NCBI GenBank assembly: GCA_947496465.1
Contig: CANMCX010000001.1
Span: forward strand, 372,001-436,000
Length of the DNA: 64,000 bases
Reading direction: 5' to 3'
Source of the DNA: Marinifilum_A sediminis
GTDB lineage: Bacteria; Bacteroidota; Bacteroidia; Bacteroidales; Marinifilaceae
Shown: positions 33,073 through 41,890 of the stretch, one piece after another
How the letters are laid out: each line of letters opens with the position of its first letter
How positions within the stretch are numbered: the first letter of the stretch is position 1
Notes under the pieces: generated by a model
The model's database searches: none
Seen by the model: only the letters and a program-made list of their open reading frames with translations
Told to the model about the DNA's origin: nothing
Position numbers and translations under genes: made by a program

Positions 33073-33549
33073 ATGTCGAAAAAACAATTTTTACCCATAG
33101 CAATAGATGTTACCGATAAAAAAATTCTGATTATCGGAGGAGGCGAAGATGCCTACAAAAAACTAAAAATACTGCAGCGAAGCACAAATTTAATTGAAAT
33201 TATTGCTCCCAAAATCATTAGCTGGATTAAGAATTCGGGTATAGTTTATCACGAACAACAATACCACAAAGATTTTCTGAAAGACTACTATCTCATCTAC
33301 AGTTGTGTTGATGATCCTTCGTTTGTCAAGCAATTAATTCGCGATTGTCGTGATGTTAACGTGTTACTAAATGTTCACGATCAACCAGAATTTTGTGAAT
33401 TTGTTTCTCCTGCCATTTACAAACGGGAAAATATCAGCATTGCTGTAAGTTCAAATGGCGAAGATGTGTACAAATCCATCCAAATCCGCAATCAGTTAAA
33501 GGATTACTTTGAAAATTACCGATTACAAAAACTACTAATTGCAAACTAA
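33073..33549 (+). CDS. Precorrin-2 dehydrogenase/sirohydrochlorin ferrochelatase (CysG-N/Met8-like)
   Basis: A 158-aa NAD-dependent enzyme matching the N-terminal half of CysG and Met8p. It oxidises precorrin-2 and inserts iron to give siroheme. The N-terminal Rossmann motif is IIGGGEDAYKKLKIL (Gly-rich 22-24), followed by VSPAIYKREN and AVSSNGEDVYKS segments near the C-terminus. The methyltransferase half is a separate gene (CobA, 37103). Three bp separate it from cysJ, in a tight operon serving siroheme for CysI. Confidence 0.9.
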   Translation: MSKKQFLPIAIDVTDKKILIIGGGEDAYKKLKILQRSTNLIEIIAPKIISWIKNSGIVYHEQQYHKDFLKDYYLIYSCVDDPSFVKQLIRDCRDVNVLLNVHDQPEFCEFVSPAIYKRENISIAVSSNGEDVYKSIQIRNQLKDYFENYRLQKLLIAN

Positions 33550-33552
33550 ATC

Positions 33553-35328
33553 ATGACAACAAATTATAAACTAAATACAGAACAACTCGAGCAGCTTAAC
33601 TCGATTATTAAAAATCTCTCAAACGAACAGTTGGTTTGGGTGGACGGATACATTTCAGGAATTATAAATGGAAATGCAAGCGCAGATAGTTCTTCGATTC
33701 AAACTCCTGTAACTTCTTCTGAAAAAATCACCATTCTTTACGGGACTCACACAGGTCACAGCAAAGAAATTGCCACTGATTTGCACGAGAGAATTAAAGC
33801 TTTAGGATTTAATCCAAATCTTAAATCTCTTGATGATTACAAAAAGAATGATCTAAAAAAGGAGAAATATCTATTTCTAATTGTGAGTACTCACGGTGAA
33901 GGCGAACCACCTTTACAAGCTGAAGATTTTCATGAATACGTTCTTGGTTCAAGAGCGCCGAAACTTAATGAAACCAAATTCTCTGTTTTAGCTCTTGGCG
34001 ATAAATCGTACAAAAAATTTTGCCAAACAGGGGTAGATTTTCATGAAGCATTTACAAAATTAGGAGGAGAGGCAATTGTTCCCATTCAAAAAGCAGATGT
34101 TGCTTATGAAGAAGATGCTGTCAATTGGATTGAGGCAATCGCAGAAGAATTGAAAAAATTAAACCCAGAAATCAGTTCAACCAGCACAAGCAATGCCGTT
34201 GTCCAGGTAAAGAAGAAATTCAACAGAGCCAATCCTTTTTATGCAGAGGTGTTGGATAAGGTAAGAATTACTACCGATAAGTCTGAAAAAGAAATATTCC
34301 ATGTTGAAATCTCATTGGAGGATTCAGGTATAAGTTATGAAGCGGGAGACAGCATAGGAATTTTACCAAACAATCCTGTTGATCTGGTCGAACTGATCAT
34401 CAATTTCTTTGGGGATGATCCGGAAAGAATAGTAAGTGTTGGAGGTAAGCAGTTGTCGATTTTCAGCGCACTACAGCACAAATTAGAAATTACCGTGCTC
34501 AATAAAGAGGTTCTTGAAAAATACAATGCAATTGTAAACAACAGCAAACTGGCTTCGCTACTTGAAAATGAGAAAGCACTTGACAAATACCTTTACGGTG
34601 CCGATGTTTACGATCTGTTAGAAGATTACCAGGGAAAGATTCAAGCCGATGAATTGCTAGGAATTCTAAGAGTATTATACGCTCGCCTCTACTCGATTTC
34701 TTCCGGTCCGGCTCAGAATCCTGAAGAAGTTCATGTTACCGTGGCTTCCCTTAGATACAAGCATAAAAAACGAGATCGAAACGGAGCATGTTCAACCTAC
34801 CTGTCCGATCAAATTAATATTGGCGATCACATTCCAATATTTATTGAAAAAAACGAAGCATTCCGATTGCCAAAGGAGAATAACAAAGCAGTAATAATGG
34901 TGGGTGCCGGAACGGGAATTGCTCCTTATCGAAGTTTTCTTCAAGAACTGGAACAAAAGGGCGAAAATGCAAACAGTTGGTTGTTCTTTGGGAACCAAAG
35001 ATTCAAGGAGGATTTCCTGTATCAGGTCGAATGGCAGAAATACCTTCAAAAAGGAGTCCTGAACAAATTAGATGTAGCTTTCTCGAGAGATCAGCAAGAA
35101 AAAACTTACGTGCAACATCGACTAAAAGAGAATGCCAAAGAAGTTTTCAAATGGCTGGAAAGTGGAGCTCATTTTTATATCTGCGGTGATAAAAATTACA
35201 TGGCTAAAGATGTTCAGCATACCTTAAAAGAGATTATCGAAATTGAAGGAGGAGTTACTCCCGATAAAGCTGAAGAATACTTTAAGAAGCTCAAAAAAGA
35301 AAGAAGACTTCTTTTAGATGTGTATTAA
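33553..35328 (+). CDS. cysJ: Sulfite reductase (NADPH) flavoprotein, alpha subunit CysJ
   Basis: A 591-aa diflavin reductase that passes electrons NADPH-FAD-FMN to CysI. Domains in order: flavodoxin-like FMN domain (about 57-200, with ILYGTHTGHSKEIA and STHGEGEPP), FAD-binding domain (about 215-430, with RLYSISSGP), and NADPH domain (about 440-590, with VGAGTGIAPYRSFLQE and ending in DVY as in E. coli CysJ). Length matches the family. Starts 3 bp after the siroheme gene and sits 39 bp before cysI. Confidence 0.96.
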   Translation: MTTNYKLNTEQLEQLNSIIKNLSNEQLVWVDGYISGIINGNASADSSSIQTPVTSSEKITILYGTHTGHSKEIATDLHERIKALGFNPNLKSLDDYKKNDLKKEKYLFLIVSTHGEGEPPLQAEDFHEYVLGSRAPKLNETKFSVLALGDKSYKKFCQTGVDFHEAFTKLGGEAIVPIQKADVAYEEDAVNWIEAIAEELKKLNPEISSTSTSNAVVQVKKKFNRANPFYAEVLDKVRITTDKSEKEIFHVEISLEDSGISYEAGDSIGILPNNPVDLVELIINFFGDDPERIVSVGGKQLSIFSALQHKLEITVLNKEVLEKYNAIVNNSKLASLLENEKALDKYLYGADVYDLLEDYQGKIQADELLGILRVLYARLYSISSGPAQNPEEVHVTVASLRYKHKKRDRNGACSTYLSDQINIGDHIPIFIEKNEAFRLPKENNKAVIMVGAGTGIAPYRSFLQELEQKGENANSWLFFGNQRFKEDFLYQVEWQKYLQKGVLNKLDVAFSRDQQEKTYVQHRLKENAKEVFKWLESGAHFYICGDKNYMAKDVQHTLKEIIEIEGGVTPDKAEEYFKKLKKERRLLLDVY

Positions 35329-35367
35329 ACGGATAGTAAACCAGTTTAGATTAAAGCAAAACAAATC

Positions 35368-37074
35368 ATGACAGATAAAAATATAAATTGGGCTGAATTG
35401 TCCGAAATAGAAAAAATAAAAACCGATAGCAATTATTTACGCGGCACATTAGAGGAAAGTCTTGCCAATAGCGTAACTGATGCAATTGCGCTTGATGATC
35501 GACAGGTATCTAAATTTCATGGCATTTATCAACAATTTGACAGAGATACTGAACGTGAACGAAAGAAACAAAAATTGGAACCCGATTACTCTTTTTTAAT
35601 AAGGGTAAGAGTTCCCGGTGGATTAGTGAATGCGGACCAGTGGTTACAAATGGATCGGATCTCTGATGAATATGCCAACGGAACTTTAAAGCTAACAACC
35701 CGACAGGCGTTTCAATTTCATGGGGTACTAAAAGGAAATTTGAAACCAAGTATTCAGTCCATAAATCAATCTCTGTTAGATACCATTGCCGCTTGTGGTG
35801 ATGTAAACAGAAATGTAATGGCAAGTCCACATCCTTATTCCTCCAATGTATTTAATCAGGTTCAGGAATATGCCAATAAGGTTAGTGATCATCTTACTCC
35901 ACGTACTCCGGCATACTATGAAATTTGGTTAGACAAAAAAAAGGTAGCCGAAGGAAGTGCAGGTGAAGTGGAGCCTCTCTACGGACCGGTATATTTGCCG
36001 CGTAAATTTAAGATTGGATTTACCATTCCTCCCTTTAACGATACCGATGTTTTCACCCAGGATATTGGATTTATTGCCATAGAAAATAATGGTGTTTTAG
36101 AAGGTTTTAATATTGTTGTGGGAGGTGGAATGGGAACCACATTTGGCGATGCAGAAACTTATCCTAGATTGGGAACTGTTTTGGGTTTTGCAAAGGCTGA
36201 AAACACAGTTGATGTAGCTGAGAAAATTGTACTGGTTCAGAAAGAACAAGGAAACAGAAAAGTAAGAAAGAATGCCCGTTTAAAATATACCATTGATCGT
36301 TTGGGAATTGATAAATTTAAAGATCTATTACACGAAAAATTGGGCTATGAACTGGAAGAGGAACGTACCTATACCCTAATTCGAAATGGAGATAAATTTG
36401 GATGGCATCAAACCGTAAATAAAGAATGGTATTTGGGGCTATTTATAGAAGGTGGTAGAGTGAAAGATGAAGAAAATATAAAGCTAAAAACCGCTCTGCG
36501 AGAGATAGCAGAATTAAAAATATCTGACTTCCGATTATCAGGGAATCAGAACTTGATTCTTGGAAAAATTAAGGAATCTGACAAAAGCAAGGTCAATCAA
36601 ATTCTTAAAAAGTACGGATTATTTCCACAAGCAATTTCCGGAACAAGAGCCAACTCTATAGCTTGTGTTGCATTAAACACTTGTAGTTTGGCATTTGCCG
36701 AGGCAGAAAGGTATTTACCAAATTTAATTGACAAAATTGAGAATGGTTTAAGTGAATTCGGATTGTATAAAGATGAAATTGTGATTCGAATGACTGGTTG
36801 TGCCAATGGTTGTGGAAGACCTTATGTTGCCGAAATAGGCTTTATAGGAAAAGGTCCGGGCAGGTACAACCTCTATTTGGGAGGAAACTTCAATGGTACT
36901 CGCTTAAATAATCTTTACAGAGAAAATGTAAACGAAGATGAAATTCTTACCGAATTACGTCCTCTTCTTAAAGATTACTCCGAAACCAGAGAAGATGGAG
37001 AAACTTTCGGGGACTTTATTATCCGCAAAAAGTATGTTGATGAAATAGTGAAGGGACAAGATTTTAAGCATTAG
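35368..37074 (+). CDS. cysI: Sulfite reductase hemoprotein, beta subunit CysI
   Basis: A 568-aa siroheme/[4Fe-4S] enzyme reducing sulfite to sulfide with six electrons from CysJ. The cluster-binding pattern C433-x5-C439 and C478-x3-C482 (in CVALNTC and MTGCANGCGRP) is intact and has the same spacing as E. coli CysI. Two homologous halves with the usual TTRQAFQFHG and NVMASPHPY motifs in the first. Full length. No assimilatory sulfate-activation genes (cysD/N/C/H) lie in this window. Confidence 0.96.
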   Translation: MTDKNINWAELSEIEKIKTDSNYLRGTLEESLANSVTDAIALDDRQVSKFHGIYQQFDRDTERERKKQKLEPDYSFLIRVRVPGGLVNADQWLQMDRISDEYANGTLKLTTRQAFQFHGVLKGNLKPSIQSINQSLLDTIAACGDVNRNVMASPHPYSSNVFNQVQEYANKVSDHLTPRTPAYYEIWLDKKKVAEGSAGEVEPLYGPVYLPRKFKIGFTIPPFNDTDVFTQDIGFIAIENNGVLEGFNIVVGGGMGTTFGDAETYPRLGTVLGFAKAENTVDVAEKIVLVQKEQGNRKVRKNARLKYTIDRLGIDKFKDLLHEKLGYELEEERTYTLIRNGDKFGWHQTVNKEWYLGLFIEGGRVKDEENIKLKTALREIAELKISDFRLSGNQNLILGKIKESDKSKVNQILKKYGLFPQAISGTRANSIACVALNTCSLAFAEAERYLPNLIDKIENGLSEFGLYKDEIVIRMTGCANGCGRPYVAEIGFIGKGPGRYNLYLGGNFNGTRLNNLYRENVNEDEILTELRPLLKDYSETREDGETFGDFIIRKKYVDEIVKGQDFKH

Positions 37075-37102
37075 GCTTGAACTCCAATTAAACTTGAAAC
37101 CA

Positions 37103-37915
37103 ATGAAACAAGGAAAAATATGGATTGTTGGCGCCGGACCTGGCGCCGCTGATCTGCTCACAATAAAAGCACTAAGAAGCATCGAAAATGCCGATGTAAT
37201 TTTAAGTGATGCTCTCATTACAGATGAAGTTCGTTCGCTATTCCCTAAAAAAGCGATAGTCCTGGATGCTGGAAAACGCTCTGGTGATGGGAAAAATCCA
37301 GTAACACGTCAAGAGCAAATTCACGATCAAATGTTGATGTACTATTTATTAGGCTATCAGGTGGTGAGATTAAAATCTGGCGATCCTATGGTTTACGGTA
37401 GAGGTGTTGAGGAGATCAGATTCTTAATGGAATCGGAAATTGACTTTGAACTGATACCAGGAATTAGCGCTGGAATGGCTGCTGCAAACGAATATTGGAT
37501 TCCCTTAACAGAACGGGGGAAATCTTCCGGAATTCATTTTCATTCGGCAGTAAAAGTTGGGGGTAAAAAGAGTGGGTTAAATCAAATTATCAAAGAAATT
37601 GAGAACAATGATACAGTAGTAATTTACATGGGACTGGAACGATTGAATGAGATGGCGAGTGAATTGAATCAAAAACTTTCAAAAGAGACCCATATAAATG
37701 TTGTCTCAAAGGTAAGTTATCAGGATAGTGCTGTTTTGAGCGGAAATACCAGCTTCTTTAGTAGGATTGAAAAATCAGAATTACCAGCCTCTCCCGCCGT
37801 CATTATTTTGGGAAATCACACACAGATTCCAGGCAAAATTACTGATCGGAATACTAATTCCATATCTCAACGATTTAAAAGCCTTATTAAACAACCATTT
37901 CTCAATCTATTCTAA
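37103..37915 (+). CDS. cobA: Uroporphyrinogen-III C-methyltransferase CobA
   Basis: A 270-aa SAM-dependent methylase making precorrin-2, the entry step to siroheme. N-terminal signature WIVGAGPGAADLLTIKA, then VRLKSGDPMVYGRGVEE and LIPGISAGMAAANEYWIPLTERG, all typical of SUMT. Start taken at the ATG 37103-37105. A TTG at 37094 would add only three residues. With 33073-33549 it supplies the whole siroheme route from uroporphyrinogen III. Confidence 0.95.
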   Translation: MKQGKIWIVGAGPGAADLLTIKALRSIENADVILSDALITDEVRSLFPKKAIVLDAGKRSGDGKNPVTRQEQIHDQMLMYYLLGYQVVRLKSGDPMVYGRGVEEIRFLMESEIDFELIPGISAGMAAANEYWIPLTERGKSSGIHFHSAVKVGGKKSGLNQIIKEIENNDTVVIYMGLERLNEMASELNQKLSKETHINVVSKVSYQDSAVLSGNTSFFSRIEKSELPASPAVIILGNHTQIPGKITDRNTNSISQRFKSLIKQPFLNLF

Positions 37916-38356
37916 TGAGTTTAGATTATAAAAAAAAGAACTGATATCATTACTAAGCGAATAATTTTGCTATTATTTTATTTCGTGCTTACAGCACTTC
38001 TTATTTTAATTATGAATTGACAACTACCATACTAACATCCCTACAGGATTTTAATAGCTCCTATAGGAGCTACAATATGGTAGCAACACATGATCATTCA
38101 AAAAATAGCCCCGTAGGTGGCGATATATTGTAAAAAAAGCTCTTTTAACCATACAATATAAATTAAAATAGAGATCTGATTTTTCAGATCTCTATTTTAA
38201 TTTTGATGCAACACTTCCAATCATTACTAGGTCTTTAAAACAATAGAAAATAAAATCCTTAGTAGGGTTTTTATTTTTTTTCTCTTGAACTGTAACTTGA
38301 TGCCTATTACCGGCGTCTTATAAACTGATTAACGTATTCACTAAAATCTTATCCTT
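37916..38356. repeat. Intergenic region with REP/MITE-like palindromes
   Basis: A 441-bp gap. At 38055-38072 lies an 18-nt perfect palindrome (TAGCTCCTATAGGAGCTA), flanked by the inverted pair CTACCATA (38024-38031) and TATGGTAG (38076-38083). Further inverted/direct copies of TACAATAT occur (38071, 38153; reverse ATATTGTA near 38124), together with a GCCCCGTAGGTGGC segment. This looks like a dispersed palindromic repeat of a type frequent in Bacteroidota chromosomes. No ORF is convincing. It also holds two hairpins downstream (38161-38202, 38248-38276). Confidence 0.65.
38161..38202 (+). terminator. Intrinsic terminator of the sulfite-reduction operon
   Basis: A 19-bp perfect stem (38161-38179 with 38184-38202), 4-nt loop, then T-rich. 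It is about 245 nt past the cobA stop, beyond the palindromic element. A second hairpin with a 7-T tail (38248-38276) follows. Confidence 0.82.
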
Positions 38357-39082
38357 ATGAATAATTTGATAAAAAAACTATCCTTAAGCTTTGTTGCCAT
38401 AACTCTAGTATTTTCCACTACTGTAAATGCTCAATTCTGGGGCGAAAAAGGTAACGGAGATGTGCAAAAGCAAAAAAGAGAAATCGGAACATTTTCTAAA
38501 ATATCAGCCAGCAGTGGTATTGATGTTTATATCGTGCAAGGCGATAAAGAATCGGTAACTGTGGAAGCAGATGAAAATTTATTAGAATTAATTGTTACTC
38601 GTGTTAAAGGTGACAAGCTGATTATTAAAACGGAAGAGAGCATTCGCAGAGCCAAGAAATTGAATGTATATGTAACCTTGGTAATGGTTGATGAAATAAA
38701 TGTTTCAAGTGGTTCTGATCTAGAATCTCGCAGTTTAATAAAAGCTGAGAATCTAGATATTTCGGTGAGCAGTGGTGCCGATGCAAAACTTGAATTAAAA
38801 GCTGGAGATGTTACCTGTTCGGTAAGTTCAGGTGCTGACGCAGTTCTTTACGGATCAGCTGATTATTTCTACGGAAAAGCAAGTAGCGGAAGCGATCTTA
38901 AAGCCAGTGATTTAAAAGCTTTGGAATGTAAAGCTAAAGCTTCGAGCGGTGGCGATGTAAGCGTTTATGCTGTAGAATCGATAGAAGCACATGCCAGTTC
39001 GGGTGGTGATGTTAGCTATTACGGAAGTCCGGAAAAATTTAATGTAAGCAGTTCAAGCGGTGGAGACGTTAATCGACGATAA
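38357..39082 (+). CDS. Head-GIN domain (DUF2807) secreted protein
   Basis: A 241-aa protein with a signal peptide (FVAITLVFSTTVNAQ). The mature part is a single DUF2807/head-GIN repeat domain: SSGIDVYIVQGDKESVTVEAD, then DEINVSSGSDLES, then repeated VSSGADAKLELKAGDV, and SSGGDVS blocks. These make a right-handed parallel beta-helix rich in SSG turns. Often called putative auto-transporter adhesin, but the function is unknown. Cell-surface or periplasmic. Convergent with the zinc-ribbon gene. Confidence 0.88.
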   Translation: MNNLIKKLSLSFVAITLVFSTTVNAQFWGEKGNGDVQKQKREIGTFSKISASSGIDVYIVQGDKESVTVEADENLLELIVTRVKGDKLIIKTEESIRRAKKLNVYVTLVMVDEINVSSGSDLESRSLIKAENLDISVSSGADAKLELKAGDVTCSVSSGADAVLYGSADYFYGKASSGSDLKASDLKALECKAKASSGGDVSVYAVESIEAHASSGGDVSYYGSPEKFNVSSSSGGDVNRR

Positions 39083-39095
39083 ATCGCAAACTATA

Positions 39096-39119
39096 AGAGA
39101 CGCAAATTATTGCGTCTCT
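39096..39119. terminator. Bidirectional intrinsic terminator
   Basis: A 10-bp perfect stem AGAGACGCAA/TTGCGTCTCT, 4-nt loop, T8 on the plus strand. Between the convergent GIN-domain and zinc-ribbon genes. Confidence 0.88.
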
Positions 39120-39130
39120 TTTTTTATATT

Positions 39131-39364
39131 CTATTTCTTTCTTTTTGCCTCTACTTCTTTCAAGTAATCACCCAAACCTTCAAATGGTTTATAATCTTTC
39201 GGAATACCCAACTTTGCAGATGGATCATTTGCTGATAAATCTACCTTCTTACCGCACTCCGGGCAACTTACCGTATGATGATTGGTGATCTCTAAAATCT
39301 TTACAATCATCTCTTTTTTACAATTTGGACATTCTATGATTACATCCTGATCGTTAAAATCCAT
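39131..39364 (-). CDS. Small zinc-ribbon protein
   Basis: A 77-aa protein with a four-Cys zinc ribbon: C12-x2-C15 (ECPNCKK) and C34-x2-C37 (SCPECGK), then a Lys/Glu-rich tail. Of the many small zinc ribbons in bacteria, this resembles the general MJ0042/zf-ribbon group; no partner is clear. The start ATG is at 39362-39364. The 42-bp repeat array lies immediately upstream (39441-39650), so transcription must begin within or beyond it. Confidence 0.75.
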   Translation of the reverse strand: MDFNDQDVIIECPNCKKEMIVKILEITNHHTVSCPECGKKVDLSANDPSAKLGIPKDYKPFEGLGDYLKEVEAKRKK

Positions 39365-39440
39365 ATTTTTATTTTTTATTATCGCGTTTCAAAAATAGCT
39401 AAAACTTCCCAAAAGCAAATTCTCAGTTTAGAATTCTTAC

Positions 39441-39650
39441 TGTAGATTACAGGAATGCGTACACAGGCTGTAGAAAGTTCCCTGCAGGTTGCAGGAACAT
39501 TATTACATACTATATTTTTTTTCATGCAGGTTACAGGAAGGTTTTTACATACTGTATTTTCTTTCCTGCAAGCTGCGGGAAGCTTTTTCAGGGGTGTATT
39601 TTTCTTCCTGCAGGCTACAGGAAAGAAAATACACCACATACTTACATTAC
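39441..39650. repeat. 42-bp tandem repeat, five copies
   Basis: The core TGCAGGTTACAGGAA (with variants) recurs at 39441, 39483, 39525, 39567 and 39609, exactly 42 bp apart. Each unit carries a CCTGCA/TGCAGG dyad followed by a T/A-rich stretch with ACATACT. It lies between the 5' end of the zinc-ribbon gene and the 3' end of tex. Because 42 is a multiple of three, frames on both strands stay open, but nothing supports translation. Not CRISPR: no unique spacers. Confidence 0.9.
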
Positions 39651-39657
39651 TTCAAAC

Positions 39658-41787
39658 CTACTGCTCACAATCTTTCATCGAAAGCTGAATGCGTTTTCTA
39701 GCCACATCAACCTCGGTAACTTTTACATTTACATGCTGATGCAATTGAACCACATCGGCAGGATTGGATATAAATCGGTTTGCCAATTGTGAAATATGAA
39801 CCAAGCCATCTTGCTTTACTCCCACATCAACAAAGGCACCAAAATTGGTAATATTGGTAACAATACCAGGCATCTCCATTCCCACTTCCAACTGCTCTAC
39901 CTTATAAATTCCCTCTTTAAACTGGAATACTTTAATGGCAGTTCTCGGATCTCGACCTGGTTTTTCCAACTCATCAATAATATCTTTCAAAGTAGGCAAG
40001 CCAACCTCATCGCTTACATATTTATTCAAATCAATTTGCTTTCGCAATTCCTTATCATCAATCAAATCAGCCACCGAACTTTTTAAATCCTTTGCCATTT
40101 GCTTTACAATCTTGTACGATTCGGGATGCACAGCTGAATTATCCAAAGGGTTTTCGGAGTTCGGTATTCTTAAGAAACCAGCACATTGCTCAAACGCCTT
40201 GGCTCCCATTCGCTTCACTTTCGTGATTTCCTTACGAGTTGTAAATGCTCCATTCTCGGCACGGTAATCAACAATATTTTGCGCCAATTGCGGTCCCAAT
40301 CCCGAAACATAGTTCAACAGGTGCTTACTTGCAGTATTCAGGTTTACGCCAACCTTATTCACACAGGATTCCACAACCTGATCCAAACTTTGCTTTAGTA
40401 GATTTTGATCCACATCGTGCTGATATTGCCCAACACCTATCGACTTGGCATCAATTTTCACAAGTTCAGCCAAGGGGTCCATCAATCTTCTTCCGATAGA
40501 AACCGCTCCACGAACCGTTACATCGTATTGTGGAAATTCCTCACGAGCTACTTTCGATGCAGAGTAAATGGAAGCTCCCGCCTCACTCACCACAAACACC
40601 TGAACTTTTCTATCGTAATGCAAATTGGTAACAAATCGCTCGGTTTCTCTGCTGGCAGTTCCATTTCCAATTGCAATAGCTTGTATATTGTAGGTTTCTA
40701 CCATATTGGTCAGCTTCTTTGCTGCCATCTTTCCCTGATTTTGTGGAGCATGAGGATAGATGGTTTCGTTGTGCAATAAGTTCCCCTGTGCATCTAAACA
40801 AACAATCTTGCAACCGGTTCTGTAACCCGGATCTACAGCCAAAACTCTTTTCTGCCCCAATGGCGAAGCCAACAATAGCTGTCGCAGATTTTCAGAGAAA
40901 ACACGAATGGCTTCCTTATCTGCCGCTTCTTTCGAAGATTTCGAAAACTCTGTTTCAATCGACGACCCCAGCAATCTTTTGTAAGCATCTTTCACTGCCA
41001 CTTCAACTTGTTCGGATGCCTGGGTATTTCCCTTCACAAAAATTCTATCCAGTCTATCCAATACATCTTCTTCGTTTGGAGCAATTTCCAATCTTAAAAT
41101 TCCCTCAGCTTCTCCTCTTCTTAAAGCCAAAATACGGTGCGAAACACATCTTTTCAATTGCTCTTCCGACTGAAAGTAATCTTTAAACTTCTCTCCTTCT
41201 GTCTCTTTTCCTTTAATAACTTTTGAACGAATTATAGCCTGACGTTGGAAAATTCCACGAACCGAATTACGAGCCACTTCATTTTCATTCACCCATTCGG
41301 CAATAATATCTCGAGCTCCCTGCAAAGCTTCATCCTCATTGGCAACCTCGTCGTTCACAAATTGTGCTGCTCTGCCATCAACATCGCGCTCCACTTGTTT
41401 CATAAGGATTTTAGCCAAAGGTTCTAATCCTTTTTCTCGAGCTTTTACCGCTCTTGTTTTGCGCTTTTGTTTGTATGGCAAATACAAATCTTCCAACTGA
41501 TTCAACTCTGTACAGGCTTCAATTCTTGCACGAAGTTCATCGGTTAATTTCTCCTGTTTATCTATGGCTTCCAGGATACTTTCCCGTCGTTTATCCAACT
41601 CGCTTAAACGTGCCAATTCTTCTTTTACATTTGCAATTTGCACCTCATCCAAACTACCAGTCATCTCTTTACGATAACGGGCAATAAAAGGTAAAGTAGC
41701 TCCTTCGCTTAGCAATTGCACTGTATTTTCAACTTGAAAAGCCTGCAATTGCAAGCTTTTCGTGATTTGTGCTATATATTTTTTCAT
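39658..41787 (-). CDS. tex: Tex-family S1 RNA-binding protein
   Basis: A 709-aa nucleic-acid-binding protein implicated in transcription and RNA turnover. Domain order: N-terminal helical Tex domain (1-about 200), YqgF/RNase H-like domain (starts VLAVDPGYRTGCKIVCLD at about 320), helix-hairpin-helix repeats (VGVNLNTASKHLLNYVSGLGPQLA), and C-terminal S1 domain (PGIVTNITNFGAFVDVGVKQDGLVHIS, about 635-705). Length and order match E. coli/Thermotoga Tex. Monocistronic. Confidence 0.96.
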   Translation of the reverse strand: MKKYIAQITKSLQLQAFQVENTVQLLSEGATLPFIARYRKEMTGSLDEVQIANVKEELARLSELDKRRESILEAIDKQEKLTDELRARIEACTELNQLEDLYLPYKQKRKTRAVKAREKGLEPLAKILMKQVERDVDGRAAQFVNDEVANEDEALQGARDIIAEWVNENEVARNSVRGIFQRQAIIRSKVIKGKETEGEKFKDYFQSEEQLKRCVSHRILALRRGEAEGILRLEIAPNEEDVLDRLDRIFVKGNTQASEQVEVAVKDAYKRLLGSSIETEFSKSSKEAADKEAIRVFSENLRQLLLASPLGQKRVLAVDPGYRTGCKIVCLDAQGNLLHNETIYPHAPQNQGKMAAKKLTNMVETYNIQAIAIGNGTASRETERFVTNLHYDRKVQVFVVSEAGASIYSASKVAREEFPQYDVTVRGAVSIGRRLMDPLAELVKIDAKSIGVGQYQHDVDQNLLKQSLDQVVESCVNKVGVNLNTASKHLLNYVSGLGPQLAQNIVDYRAENGAFTTRKEITKVKRMGAKAFEQCAGFLRIPNSENPLDNSAVHPESYKIVKQMAKDLKSSVADLIDDKELRKQIDLNKYVSDEVGLPTLKDIIDELEKPGRDPRTAIKVFQFKEGIYKVEQLEVGMEMPGIVTNITNFGAFVDVGVKQDGLVHISQLANRFISNPADVVQLHQHVNVKVTEVDVARKRIQLSMKDCEQ

Positions 41788-41890
41788 GTTTATTTTAGAT
41801 ATGAGATTTAAGTTATAAAATGTGAAAGAACATCATCTTATCATTCTTAAACTAGAATTTCAAATCAGTAAATTATTCATTACTAATTCT

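Noticed and set aside
30610..39650. CRISPR arrays, from the 23-bp and 42-bp repeats
   Set aside because: Units are directly adjacent without unique spacers, and no cas genes are in the window.
39379..39688. Open frames on both strands in the 42-bp array (an 86-aa on the minus strand, a 77-aa on the plus strand)
   Set aside because: The period is a multiple of three, so frames stay open by chance. No signal of translation, and the predicted peptides are just 14-aa repeats. One also overlaps the 3' end of tex.
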